From positions 1 to 44,620 of the forward strand of contig JAZKIX010000049.1 in NCBI GenBank assembly GCA_040384645.1: a DNA stretch of 44,620 bases. The letters are read 5' to 3'. A program made the translations under genes and the position numbers. The notes under the pieces are model-generated. The model did not search any database. It worked only from the letters and a program-made list of their open reading frames with translations, and had not been told where the DNA came from. Source of the stretch: JAZKIX01 sp040384645. Its GTDB lineage: Bacteria > Pseudomonadota > Gammaproteobacteria > Burkholderiales > Burkholderiaceae_D. Shown here one piece after another: positions 28,281-37,349 of this stretch (positions are counted from its first letter, which is position 1; each line of letters starts with the position of its first letter).

Positions 28281-31200
28281 ATGCTTGCTGTCCAAAAGCG
28301 CAATTTTCCTCACCCATGGCGGGCGTTTAATGCGCGCTGGCTGCTATCGATTATGTACAGTTGCGTCCGGCAAAATGCAGGCACTTTTGCCGGGAGATTA
28401 TTGCAGTGTTTGGCTCTGGTAGCCTTGATTTGCAGTGTGCTTCCTGCTACTGCCGAAGCGACCCAAGGTCCCGGTTGGGCAAAAAATTTCAATGGCATCG
28501 ATGGGTCAGTCGCGGAGATCACCGCGACGGCGGTGGATGCTGCAGGTAATACATACATCACTGGCGCTTTTTGGGGCTCAACGCTCGCTGTGGGTGCAGT
28601 CACTCTGACGCAGATCGGTGTCAGAGATATGGTTGTCGCCAAGTTTGATGCCACCGGTGCGGTGCTTTGGGCGAAGAATTACGGCGGCAGCGAAGCCGAG
28701 ACTTCTGCCACAGCGATTGCGGTCGATGCCTCCGGCAACGTTTATTTGAGTGGCAATTTTCGGTTTGGCAGTCTGACCACCCCAGCGCTTTCTATCATCG
28801 GAACCCAGGATGCTTTTATAGTAAAACTTGATTCGAGCGGCGCCACGAGTTGGGCCAAGAATTTTGGCGGGAGTGGGGCGCAAAATTTCGGCCAATCGAT
28901 TGCGGTTGACGCGGCCGGTAGCGTGTTTCTGGGCGGATATTTCTTTGGTGCCAACTTGACTGCCCCAGCGTTGGCGAGATACAACTCCGGTGGGACGGGC
29001 TATGTTTTCAAATTTGATACCGATGGCACTTCGATCTGGAACAAACGATTTGGTGGGAACCAAGGTCCAAGCGGCGCGGATCTGACTGCAACTGCCATTG
29101 CCGCCGATGCAGTGGGCAACGTTTATCTGACCGGGTATTTTGGCAGCTGGAACCTGACCAACCCCGCTTTAATAAAAATCGGTGACTACGATGTTTTTGT
29201 ATTCAAGCTAAGTGCGGCGGACGGGTCGACCACGTGGGCTAAAAATTTCGGTGGCAGCGCAACAGAAGCTAAAGCAAACGCGATAGCGGTGGATGCGACG
29301 GGTACCAATATTTATCTGGGCGGAACCTTTGACAGTGGCAACCTAAGCTCGCTCGGATTGACACAAATCGGCACCGGCGACGGTTTTGCGGCCAAGCTCG
29401 ATGCGAGCGGCACGATGGTCTGGGCCAAGAATTTCGGCGGCAGCGGCGCCTATACTTATGGCAACGCAATTGCGGTTGACAGCGCCGGCAAGGTGTACTT
29501 GGCCGGGACCTTGCAAGACGCCAATCTGACCACGCCTGCACTATCTATTATTGGCCGTCAGGATGCGTTTGTCGTCAAGCTTGAAACCAATGGCGACACA
29601 AGCTGGGCCAAAAACTACGGCGGCGTTAGTGCAGCCACACTCGGCAATACGATTGCGGTCGACAGCGCCGCCAATGTTTATCTGGGCGGGACTTTTCAAT
29701 ACACCAACCTGAGCAATCCGGCACTGACTAAAATCGGCCAGGTCGATGCATTTGCCATCAGGCTCGACGCCAGCGGCAATACCAGCAGGGCCGCAAGTTT
29801 CGGTTGTCTCACCTCCAAAAATGCTTACACCCGCATCGCAGCGACGGCAATCGATGCGGCCGGTAACACGTATATCACTGGCCACCTCGGGACCGATGTG
29901 CTCACGCTGGGTGCGATCACCTTATCTAAAATAGGTGCCAGCGATGTGTTTGTCGCCAAGCTCGATGCCAGCGGCACCGTGCTTTGGGCGCATAACTATG
30001 GCGGTGCCAATGGCAGCGGCGCTTATGCCAACGGTAACGCCATCGCGGTGGATAGTGCCGGCAACGTTTATCTGGGCGGCGACATCCTGTATGCCCCATT
30101 TACCACCCCGCCAATGACACAAGTCAGCGGCGCGGAGTCATTTGTCTTCAAGCTTGATACCAGTGGCACTATCGTGTGGGCAAAGAATTTTGGCGGCGCC
30201 GGCGGTATCACCGCCAAAGCGATTGCGGTTGACGGCACTGGCAACGTGTACCTGGGGGGCGCCGCCTCTGGTAACCTCACAAACCCGGTACTAACGGTCA
30301 TCGGCTACCAGGATGCTTATGTCTTCAAGCTCAATCCGAGCGGCACGACCGTATGGGCCAAAAATTTCGGCGGCAGCGGCGCCAGTGCTATGGGTAATGC
30401 GCTGGCAGTCAGTGCAAACGGCACCGTTTATCTGAGCGGCAACAGCAGCGCTAACCTCACGACCCCGGCATTGACGGCAATCGGTAACCAGGATGCTTTC
30501 GCTTTCAAGATTGATGCCAGTGGCGTCATCATTTGGGCCAAAAACTTTGGCGGCAGCGGGGCCATTGCTGAAGGCAACGGGATTGCCATCGACAGCAGCG
30601 GCAACGCCTATTTGACCGGCAATTCCGATGCAAGCATGAGTACCCCTGTGCTGACTAAGATTGGTGTGCAGGATGCGTTTGCCATCAAGCTTGATGCGAT
30701 TAACGGCACCTCTACTTGGTCCCAAAATTTTGGCGGCAACGGTGCGACCGCGACTGGACGGAACATTGCTGTCGACAGTGTCGGCAATGCGTATCTGGGC
30801 GGTGATTTTCAAAATGCTAGCCTTAGCGCGCCAGCCCTGACGGCAATCGGTGTCCTGGACGCCATGGTGATCAAGCTTGATACCAGCTCTGGCAACCTTA
30901 TCTCAAGCAAGAGCTACGGCGGCAGTCTGGCGATGACTTATGGCTACGGGCTCGCCGTGGGCAGTGCCGGTGACATCTATTTGGGCGGCCGTTTCACCAG
31001 CGCCGACCTGACGACACCTGCTCTTACCCTAATCGGCGGCCAGGATGCGTTTATTTTGAAGGAGGCCACGTCCCCCGCTGCGCCGACGATCAGTAGCGTC
31101 AGCGCTGGCAACCAGCAAGTCACGGTGACGTTTGCCGCACCCACTGGTAATGGCGGCGACGCCATCAGCGGCTATACCGTGACCTCGAATCCAGCGGGCG

Positions 31201-32211
31201 GCGTCGACAGCAATGCGGGCAGCACCTCACTTAGCCACCTCATCACCGGCTTGACCAATGGCGTGGCGTACACCTTTACCGTGACTGCCACCAATGGCGT
31301 CGGTGCCGGCACACCGTCTGCCGCATCGACCAGCGTCATGCCGAATCCTCCCACCACAACCAGCGTTACCTCGTCGGCCAATCCGAGTGCTTTTGGTCAA
31401 AGTGTCACCTTCACGGCGGTAGTCAGTGGCAATGTCCCGCACGGCACGGTCACTTTCAAGGATGGTTCGACCGTGCTGTGCAACAACTTGTCCTTGTTTT
31501 CTGGCAGCACCAGGCAGTGCGTGGCCAGTAGCCTGAGCTTGGGCAGCCATAACATCACGGTTGAATTTAACGGCGACGAAAGCAATAGTCCGAGCATCTC
31601 ATCCGTTTTGACGCAGGTGGTCAATAAGGGCGGTGTCACTGTCGGCATTGCCAGCCATACACCCAGCCCATCCACGATTGGTGGCGCAATTGCGGTGACG
31701 GTCAATGTGCAAGCACTTGCGCCTGCTGTGGGTACACCGACCGGCACCATCTCGGTGAGCGACGGTAGCGCCAGTTGTTTCATCACCTTGCCTGCNNNNN
31801 NNNNNTTATGGAGGCAATAGTTATTTCGCCAGTGGCAGCGCGCCTGGCGTGGCCCATATGGTCAATGCGGTTGTCGGCACTGTGGTCACCAGCTCGGCTA
31901 GCAAGGTCGTGCTCAACAAGCCCTTGACCTTGACCGCTACGGTGACGGGCAATTCGCCCACCGGCACGATCAACTTCAAGGATGGGTCAGTGAGCATTGC
32001 CGGTTGCAGCGCTGTGCCATTGAGTGGCGGCGTGGCGACCTGCGTGACCAGTGCCTTGACTCTTGGCAGTCATAGCATCACGGCAGTGTATTCAGGCAAT
32101 GGCGGCAATGCGGCAAACACCTCGCCGGCATTTATCCAAACCGTCATCAAAAAGCCGGTCATCGTCCCGGCACTGTTCCTGTTATTGATGTCGGACCCGC
32201 CAGCGGTCTAA
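28281..32211 (+). CDS. Secreted SBBP-type beta-propeller repeat protein with FnIII and Ig-like domains
   Basis: About 1306 residues plus whatever the N run at 31796-31805 hides. A long N-terminal signal region (LLQCLALVALICSVLPATAEA) is followed by 14 repeats of about 60 residues, each with WAKNFGG, AIAVDSAGNVYLGG and DAFVFKLD (residues about 66-927). Unit 8 resembles unit 1 more than its neighbours. A FnIII domain (about 935-1030) and three Ig-like domains follow. The frame after the gap requires a gap length divisible by 3, and about 20 residues of the third Ig domain seem to be missing. The end is VIVPALFLLLMSDPPAV, and the stop codon overlaps repeat copy D. GGAG precedes ATG 28281. Likely a surface or secreted adhesin-like protein. 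Confidence 0.8.
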
Positions 32212-32294
32212 AATATACTGGCGCCTGTATTTTTAGTGTGCCAATGAAAACGTGCGGGAGTATGGGTGTTTTTGCCTATACTCCCGTTTTTTTG
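32210..32294 (+). repeat. Intergenic hairpin repeat, copy D
   Basis: Starts within the stop codon of the propeller gene: AAAATATACTGGCGCCTG-TATTTTTA, then GTGCCAATGAAAA, the box GTGCGGGAG, and the longest second stem of the family, CGGGAGTAT/ATACTCCCG (9 bp), followed by seven T. It looks able to act as a rho-independent terminator for the gene before it. Confidence 0.85.
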
Positions 32295-32376
32295 TGAAAA
32301 GCGATAGTTTGCGATGCAAGCAAGCGCTTGATATGACGCGGCGTTTTGATGGAGCAGGGCTTTAAAAGTCAAGCCT

Positions 32377-33333
32377 TCAAACTGCTACCAATTCCGTGCT
32401 TCCCTCTAAAAATCGAATTAGCCGCTGCGGTAACCAACTTACATTCCCCGGCCACGGCCCTTGCGCAAATCCGACGTGGCCGCCGGTGGCCGGATACTCA
32501 ATCGTCAGTGCCGGATTGACCACTTCAGGTAAATAATGTCCCGGCAAGAACGGGTCGTTGCGGGCGTTGAGCAGCAGGGTCGGGACAGTAATATTAGGCA
32601 AGACATGGTTGGAACTGGCGCGGTTCCAGTAATCGTCGGCGCTGCGGTAGCCGTGCAGCGGGGCGGTGACGATGTCGTCGAACTGATAGAGATTGCGTGC
32701 CCCGAGCATGCGTTCGCGCACGAAGAGCTTGGGAAACTGTTCCAGCTTGAGCAGGCATTTCGGCTTCAGGCTTTGCAAGAAGTGGTAGCCGTACAGTCGG
32801 TTAAACCCTTTCGACAGCGTGCGGCCGGCCTGGGTCAGGTCGAGTGGCGCCGACACCGCGCAGGCGGCGTCGACGATATCGGCCTGATGTTGCGATTCGC
32901 CTAGCCAGCGCAGCAACACGTTGCCGCCGAGCGAGGCGCCGACGGCGTAGAACTTGCCTTCGGCGCGGCTGCGCAGGCGGCGCACGATCCAGTCCACTTC
33001 GGTGCTGTCGCCGGAATGGTAGAAGCGCGGCGCCAGATTGATTTCACCCGAACAGCCACGAAAATGCGGCACCGCGCCCGACCAGCCGAGCTGGCTGATG
33101 GCCGCCATCATGGCTTTGGCGTAATGGCTGTTAGACGAGCTTTCCAGACCGTGGAATAGCACCACGAATGGTTTACCCGGTATGCCGTGGATAAAATCGA
33201 CATCGATGAAATCGCCGTCGGGCGTGGCCCAGCGTTCGCGCTGATAGTCGACCTTGAGGCGTGCGATCAGGGTGGCGGGAAAAATCGTTTGCAGATTGCC
33301 GCCGGGCAGCCAGCGGGGTGCTTGATAGCTCAT
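32377..33333 (-). CDS. YheT-family alpha/beta hydrolase
   Basis: A 318-residue alpha/beta-hydrolase. The YheT opening is PRWLPGGNLQTIFPA. FHGLESSSNSHY forms the oxyanion region, the nucleophile is in GASLGGN, and the acid is in NARNDPFLP. The catalytic His is in GGHVGF. Family members are esterases of uncertain substrate. It sits 40 bp downstream of the NTF2-like gene on the same strand, so the two may be cotranscribed, and it converges on the propeller gene and copy D. Confidence 0.88.
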   Translation of the reverse strand: MSYQAPRWLPGGNLQTIFPATLIARLKVDYQRERWATPDGDFIDVDFIHGIPGKPFVVLFHGLESSSNSHYAKAMMAAISQLGWSGAVPHFRGCSGEINLAPRFYHSGDSTEVDWIVRRLRSRAEGKFYAVGASLGGNVLLRWLGESQHQADIVDAACAVSAPLDLTQAGRTLSKGFNRLYGYHFLQSLKPKCLLKLEQFPKLFVRERMLGARNLYQFDDIVTAPLHGYRSADDYWNRASSNHVLPNITVPTLLLNARNDPFLPGHYLPEVVNPALTIEYPATGGHVGFAQGPWPGNVSWLPQRLIRFLEGSTELVAV

Positions 33334-33373
33334 GAATTGTTGGAGATGCTGAGGTGGCGTTTAGCGCAGGATC

Positions 33374-33805
33374 TCAGTGGAGCGTCGTAGTCCGCACCGG
33401 TTCCTTTGGTGCAAGGCCGGGTGCGACCGAGGCGTGGTGCAGGGCGATGCGCCAGCCGCGTGGCGTTTTCAGGTAGACGTTGGTCGACAGGATGTGAATG
33501 TCTTGCGGTTCCAGGTCGGCTTGCCGGACTTGCTCGACGATATTGTGGATGCTACACATCAGGTTGTGGGTAGCGTGCAGCAAGACTGGCCGTACATGCA
33601 GGCTGCCGCGCTCGAAGATCGCTTCCCATGAGGTGCGAATCGCGGCGTGGCCGACCAGACGCGGCGCGCCGGGATGGATGCAGACGATTTCTTCATCTTC
33701 GGCCCAGAGCGCCATCAAGGCATCGATATCGGCGCGGCTGAGCGCTTCGTAGAAGGCGGCTTCGGTTTCTTCGGCGCTGCCGTTAAGTTGCTTTTTGCGT
33801 GGCAT
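33374..33805 (-). CDS. NTF2/SnoaL-like (DUF4440-type) protein
   Basis: A 143-residue protein with the cone-shaped NTF2-like fold pattern: an N-terminal helix (EETEAAFYEALSRADIDALM), ALWAEDEEIVCIHPGAPRLVG, SWEAIFERG, and a final beta strand WRIALHHAS. These small domains serve as isomerases, hydrolases or stress-related binders. No catalytic residues can be assigned with confidence. It lies upstream of the YheT-like hydrolase on the same strand. Confidence 0.75.
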   Translation of the reverse strand: MPRKKQLNGSAEETEAAFYEALSRADIDALMALWAEDEEIVCIHPGAPRLVGHAAIRTSWEAIFERGSLHVRPVLLHATHNLMCSIHNIVEQVRQADLEPQDIHILSTNVYLKTPRGWRIALHHASVAPGLAPKEPVRTTTLH

Positions 33806-33833
33806 AGGGCTTCCTGCGGTGCAATTTCGGGTT

Positions 33834-33912
33834 AAATATACACCTGGGTGTATTTACGATGTGCCAATGAATACGTGCGGATAAGGGAGTGTTTTGGTAC
33901 ATACTCCCGCCA
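33834..33912 (+). repeat. Intergenic hairpin repeat, copy E
   Basis: First stem TACACC-TG-GGTGTA within AAATA...TTT. Then GTGCCAATGAATAC, the box GTGCGGATAA and GGGAGT/ACTCCC as second stem. It sits between two minus-strand genes and reads opposite to them. It shares GTGCCAATGAA with copy D. Confidence 0.8.
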
Positions 33913-33919
33913 ATTTGGC

Positions 33920-34117
33920 TTAGTGTGCAGCGATAACGGCGCCCGGCTTGAGCTTGTATTGGGTGCCGCAGTAAGGGCATTTCGCCAAGCCATGCGACAG
34001 ATCGAGAAACACGCGTGGGTGGGTGGACCACAGCGGCATGGCGGGATTGGGGCAATGGGCCGGTAAATCGGCGCCATCTAGTTCCACCGGCGCGCTTGCA
34101 TGGGTGCTTGGGTTCAT
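33920..34117 (-). CDS. Small zinc-finger (zf-CHCC) protein
   Basis: A 65-residue protein with a C-x-H-x-C-x2-C arrangement: AHCPNPAMPLW, then HPRVFLDL and KCPYCGTQYKL. This is the pattern of the short CHCC zinc-finger proteins related to the mitochondrial complex I subunit NDUFS6, common in Burkholderiales. AACAAG/GAGAAC bases before the ATG give a weak SD. Its 3' end is 7 bp from repeat copy E. Confidence 0.8.
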   Translation of the reverse strand: MNPSTHASAPVELDGADLPAHCPNPAMPLWSTHPRVFLDLSHGLAKCPYCGTQYKLKPGAVIAAH

Positions 34118-34469
34118 CTTGTTCTCCGTTGAGAAATTGCCATCGAATTGCTATCAGACCGTGTCAAGCGATCTTGCGAAGCGACGATTTTAACGGATTC
34201 GGGCGACCGCAAAAAAATTGTCTGTTAAATATTTACCGTGCTGGTGGGCTGGCTGCAATTGCTTGATCCTACTGAATCTTGTCTGGTACCTCGCCTTGTC
34301 CGCGACCTTGTTTGCGAGCTGGCAAGATTTCTGCTTATCACTAATTGCGAGTTCTTATAGTTTTGTTGCTCAGTGTCAAGCGATATGGTTTTAACAATGA
34401 GAAACCATTTTTACTCATACCGCAGTGCGGTAAAATAGCGAACTTTCTTCCAACGACACCTTGGCCACC
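34118..34469. other. Intergenic region upstream of pgk
   Basis: 352 bp between the divergent zinc-finger gene and pgk. It contains a candidate pgk promoter (34409-34436) with an 11-bp palindrome. No gene or repeat copy was seen. An apparent frame on the minus strand here runs into pgk and is not protein-like. Confidence 0.55.
34409..34436 (+). promoter_or_regulatory. Candidate pgk promoter with overlapping palindrome
   Basis: A TTTTAC-like -35 (34409-34414) is followed after 16 bases by TAAAAT (34431-34436). The palindrome CCGCAGTGCGG (34420-34430) fills the spacer and abuts the -10, a position where a bound regulator would block or modulate RNA polymerase. Pattern-based only. Confidence 0.35.
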
Positions 34470-35675
34470 ATGCGACCTGCTCTTCAATTTTGCCGACTTT
34501 CCGACCTTATCGCCCGTAATGAACTGCAAGGCAAGCGCGTATTTATCCGTGCCGACCTCAACGTGCCGCAAGACGAAGCCGGCAATATCACCGAAGATAC
34601 CCGCATCCGCGCCTCGGTCCCTGCGATCCAGGCAGCCTTGAAAGCGGGCGCGGCCGTGATGGTCACGTCGCATCTGGGCCGTCCGACCGAAGGCGAATTC
34701 AAAGCCGAAGATTCATTGGCGCCGATTGCAGCACGTTTGTCCCAATTGCTGGGTCAGCCAGTCGCCCTGAAGCAAAACTGGGTCGATGGCGTCGAGGTCA
34801 AGGCCGGCGAAGTTGTTTTATTGGAAAACTGCCGCGTCAATAAAGGCGAAAAAAAGAATAGCGACGAGCTGGCGCAAAAAATGGCCAAACTGTGCGATGT
34901 CTACGTCAACGACGCTTTCGGCACCGCGCACCGCGCTGAAGCCACCACCCACGGCATCGCCAAATTCGCTCCTGTCGCATGCGCCGGCCCCTTGCTGGCA
35001 GCCGAACTCGATGCGCTCGGCAAGGCGCTGGGTCAGCCTACACCGCCGCTAGTCGCGATTGTGGCCGGCTCCAAAGTATCGAGCAAACTCACTATCCTCA
35101 AAGCGCTGGCCGACAAGGTCGATAACCTGATCGTTGGCGGCGGCATCGCCAATACCTTCATGCTGGCAGTCGGTCTGAACATCGGTAAATCGCTGGCCGA
35201 AGCCGATTTGGTCGGCGAAGCCAAAGCCATTATCGACATGATGGCCGCGCGGGGCGCTTCGGTGCCGATCCCAGTCGATGTGGTGTGCGCCAAGCAGTTT
35301 TCACCGACCGCAGAAGCGACCGTCAAAGACGTGGCCGATGTCGCCGACGACGATATGATTCTCGATATCGGCCCCAAGACTTCGGCCATATTGGCAGCGC
35401 AGATCGCCACCGCAGGCACCATCGTCTGGAACGGTCCAGTTGGCGTATTCGAATTCGACCAATTCGCGGAAGGCACCAAGACCCTGGCCTTGGCAATTGC
35501 CAATTCAACAGCGTTTTCCATCGCCGGCGGCGGCGATACTTTGGCCGCAATTGCCAAGTACGACATTGCCGACAAGATTGGCTATATCTCCACCGGCGGC
35601 GGCGCTTTTCTTGAGTTTCTGGAAGGCAAGACCTTGCCAGCGGTCGAAATTCTGGTTCAACGCAGCAAACAATAA
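34470..35675 (+). CDS. pgk: Phosphoglycerate kinase
   Basis: A 401-residue glycolytic enzyme that transfers phosphate between 1,3-bisphosphoglycerate and ADP. Motifs: RVFIRADLNVPQD, SHLGRP, DAFGTAHRAEAT, VAGSKVSSKL, NGPVGVFE, and the nucleotide-binding GGGDTLA and STGGGAFLEFLEGK near the C terminus. The start is taken as ATG 34470; a TTG nine bases earlier is in frame. No clear SD precedes either. It begins the pgk-pyk-fba cluster. Confidence 0.95.
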   Translation: MRPALQFCRLSDLIARNELQGKRVFIRADLNVPQDEAGNITEDTRIRASVPAIQAALKAGAAVMVTSHLGRPTEGEFKAEDSLAPIAARLSQLLGQPVALKQNWVDGVEVKAGEVVLLENCRVNKGEKKNSDELAQKMAKLCDVYVNDAFGTAHRAEATTHGIAKFAPVACAGPLLAAELDALGKALGQPTPPLVAIVAGSKVSSKLTILKALADKVDNLIVGGGIANTFMLAVGLNIGKSLAEADLVGEAKAIIDMMAARGASVPIPVDVVCAKQFSPTAEATVKDVADVADDDMILDIGPKTSAILAAQIATAGTIVWNGPVGVFEFDQFAEGTKTLALAIANSTAFSIAGGGDTLAAIAKYDIADKIGYISTGGGAFLEFLEGKTLPAVEILVQRSKQ

Positions 35676-35682
35676 ATTAATT

Positions 35683-35741
35683 CGGATTGGCAATTCATGC
35701 CTTCAATGTAAGGCATGAATTTAAACCACATCGCCAATCCG
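35683..35741 (+). terminator. Two-tier hairpin after pgk
   Basis: An outer 9-bp perfect stem CGGATTGGC (35683-35691) / GCCAATCCG (35733-35741) encloses an inner 11-bp perfect stem AATTCATGCCT (35692-35702) / AGGCATGAATT (35711-35721) with an 8-base loop. There is no T run after it, so it may be a processing or mRNA-stability structure, or a partial terminator, between pgk and pyk. Confidence 0.55.
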
Positions 35742-35879
35742 GCCAGCAGTAAAGATGCAGTAGAAGCAGAGTAGCAATCAAAGTAACAGGCAAAGAAACA
35801 AGCAGCGCCAAACAGCATTGCAAACTGCAGTGCAATCGCAAGAAAAAATGTCCTTAACCAATTACACCAGGAGAACTTG

Positions 35880-37325
35880 ATGTCCCGCGGAACCAAAATC
35901 GTATCCACCATCGGCCCTGCATCAAATGACCTCGCCACACTGACCCGCATGATTCGTGCCGGTGTCGATGTGGTGCGTCTCAATTTTTCGCATGGCAAGG
36001 CGCAAGATCATATCGATCGCGCCAAGATGGTGCGCGAAGCGGCGGCTGCCTGCGGTCGTGAAGTGGCCATCATGGCCGATATGCAAGGTCCTAAGATCCG
36101 CGTCGGCAAGTTTGAAAACGGCAAGATTTTCCTGGAAAACGGCGATAAATTCATCCTCGATGCGCAATGGGGCGAAAACGGCGAAGTCGGCAATCAAGAG
36201 CGCGTTGGACTCGATTACAAAGCCTTGCCGCGTGATTTGCGACCAGATGATGTCTTGTTGCTCAATGACGGTTTGATCGTTTTGGTGGTTGATAGAATTA
36301 TTGGTAGCGAGATTTACACCACCGTCAAAATCGGCGGCGAACTGTCCAATAACAAAGGCATCAATCGTCAGGGCGGTGGCTTGACTGCACCGGCATTGAC
36401 CGCCAAAGATATGGAAGACATCAAGACCGCGATGAGTTTTCAGGCTGATTACCTTGCGATTTCTTTTCCAAAAAACGCCACCGATATGGAAATGGCGCGT
36501 CAACTGGCTAATATCGCCGGCGAGCCTTATGGTCACAAGCCGATGATGATCGCCAAGATCGAACGTGCTGAAGCGATCCCGCTGTTGCAAGAAATTCTCG
36601 ATGCCTCCGACGGCATCATGGTCGCCCGTGGCGACTTGGCAGTAGAAGTAGGTAATGCCGCAGTACCGGCGCTGCAAAAACGCATGATCAAGATGGCACG
36701 CGCATCCAACAAGCTAGCCATCACCGCCACGCAAATGATGGAATCGATGATCGTCAATGCCGTGCCGACCCGCGCTGAAGTGTCGGATGTGGCCAATGCG
36801 GTGCTCGATGGCACCGATGCGGTGATGACCTCGGCAGAAACTGCCTCGGGCAAATATCCGATTGAAACCGTTGAAATGATGGCAGCGGTGTGTGTGGAAG
36901 CGGAAAATTCAGAGTCCTTCAAGCTCGATGCCGATTTCTTGAACGTCACCTTTACCCGCATCGACCAATCGGTCGCTTATGCCGCGCTGTTCACGGCCTA
37001 TCATTTGCCGGTCAAGGCGATTGTTGCCCTGACTGAATCCGGCTCGACCCCGCTGTGGATGAGCCGTCACAATATCGCCACGCCGATTTTTGCCTTGACC
37101 CCAAGTCTGGCAACTCAGCGCAAGGCATCCTTGTACCGAAACGTACGCACTTTCAATCTGGTGCAATCGACTGACCGCGAACTCGTTCTCAAAAAAGTTG
37201 AAGACTTGATGGTCGCCAATGGTGTTGCTAAAAAAGGCGACATGATTGTAGTGACCTGGGGCGAGCCTATGGGACAAGTCGGTGGCACCAATGCATTGAA
37301 GATCGTAAAGATCGGGGAGAACTGA
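35880..37325 (+). CDS. pyk: Pyruvate kinase
   Basis: A 481-residue enzyme converting phosphoenolpyruvate and ADP to pyruvate and ATP. Motifs: RGTKIVSTIGPAS, RLNFSHG, ADMQGPKIRVG, the substrate/metal region IAKIERAEAI...DGIMVARGDLAVEVG, ATQMMESM and the C-terminal domain. ATG 35880 is preferred because AGGAG (35869-35873) is 6 bases upstream; a TTG precedes it directly. It is separated from pgk by 204 bp holding the two-tier hairpin, and is followed by fba after 24 bp, so pyk-fba are probably cotranscribed. Confidence 0.95.
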   Translation: MSRGTKIVSTIGPASNDLATLTRMIRAGVDVVRLNFSHGKAQDHIDRAKMVREAAAACGREVAIMADMQGPKIRVGKFENGKIFLENGDKFILDAQWGENGEVGNQERVGLDYKALPRDLRPDDVLLLNDGLIVLVVDRIIGSEIYTTVKIGGELSNNKGINRQGGGLTAPALTAKDMEDIKTAMSFQADYLAISFPKNATDMEMARQLANIAGEPYGHKPMMIAKIERAEAIPLLQEILDASDGIMVARGDLAVEVGNAAVPALQKRMIKMARASNKLAITATQMMESMIVNAVPTRAEVSDVANAVLDGTDAVMTSAETASGKYPIETVEMMAAVCVEAENSESFKLDADFLNVTFTRIDQSVAYAALFTAYHLPVKAIVALTESGSTPLWMSRHNIATPIFALTPSLATQRKASLYRNVRTFNLVQSTDRELVLKKVEDLMVANGVAKKGDMIVVTWGEPMGQVGGTNALKIVKIGEN

Positions 37326-37349
37326 TTTTTATTGTTTGGGAGTATCGCC

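Noticed and set aside
28578..29063. Minus-strand frames opposite the propeller repeats, some over 100 codons
   Set aside because: They recur with the period of the repeats and have no domain or SD; they are shadows of the plus-strand repeat gene.
37338..37349. GGGAGTATCGCC before fba resembling part of the intergenic repeat
   Set aside because: Only the short GGGAGTAT is shared; it is the SD of fba and no second stem or central box is present.
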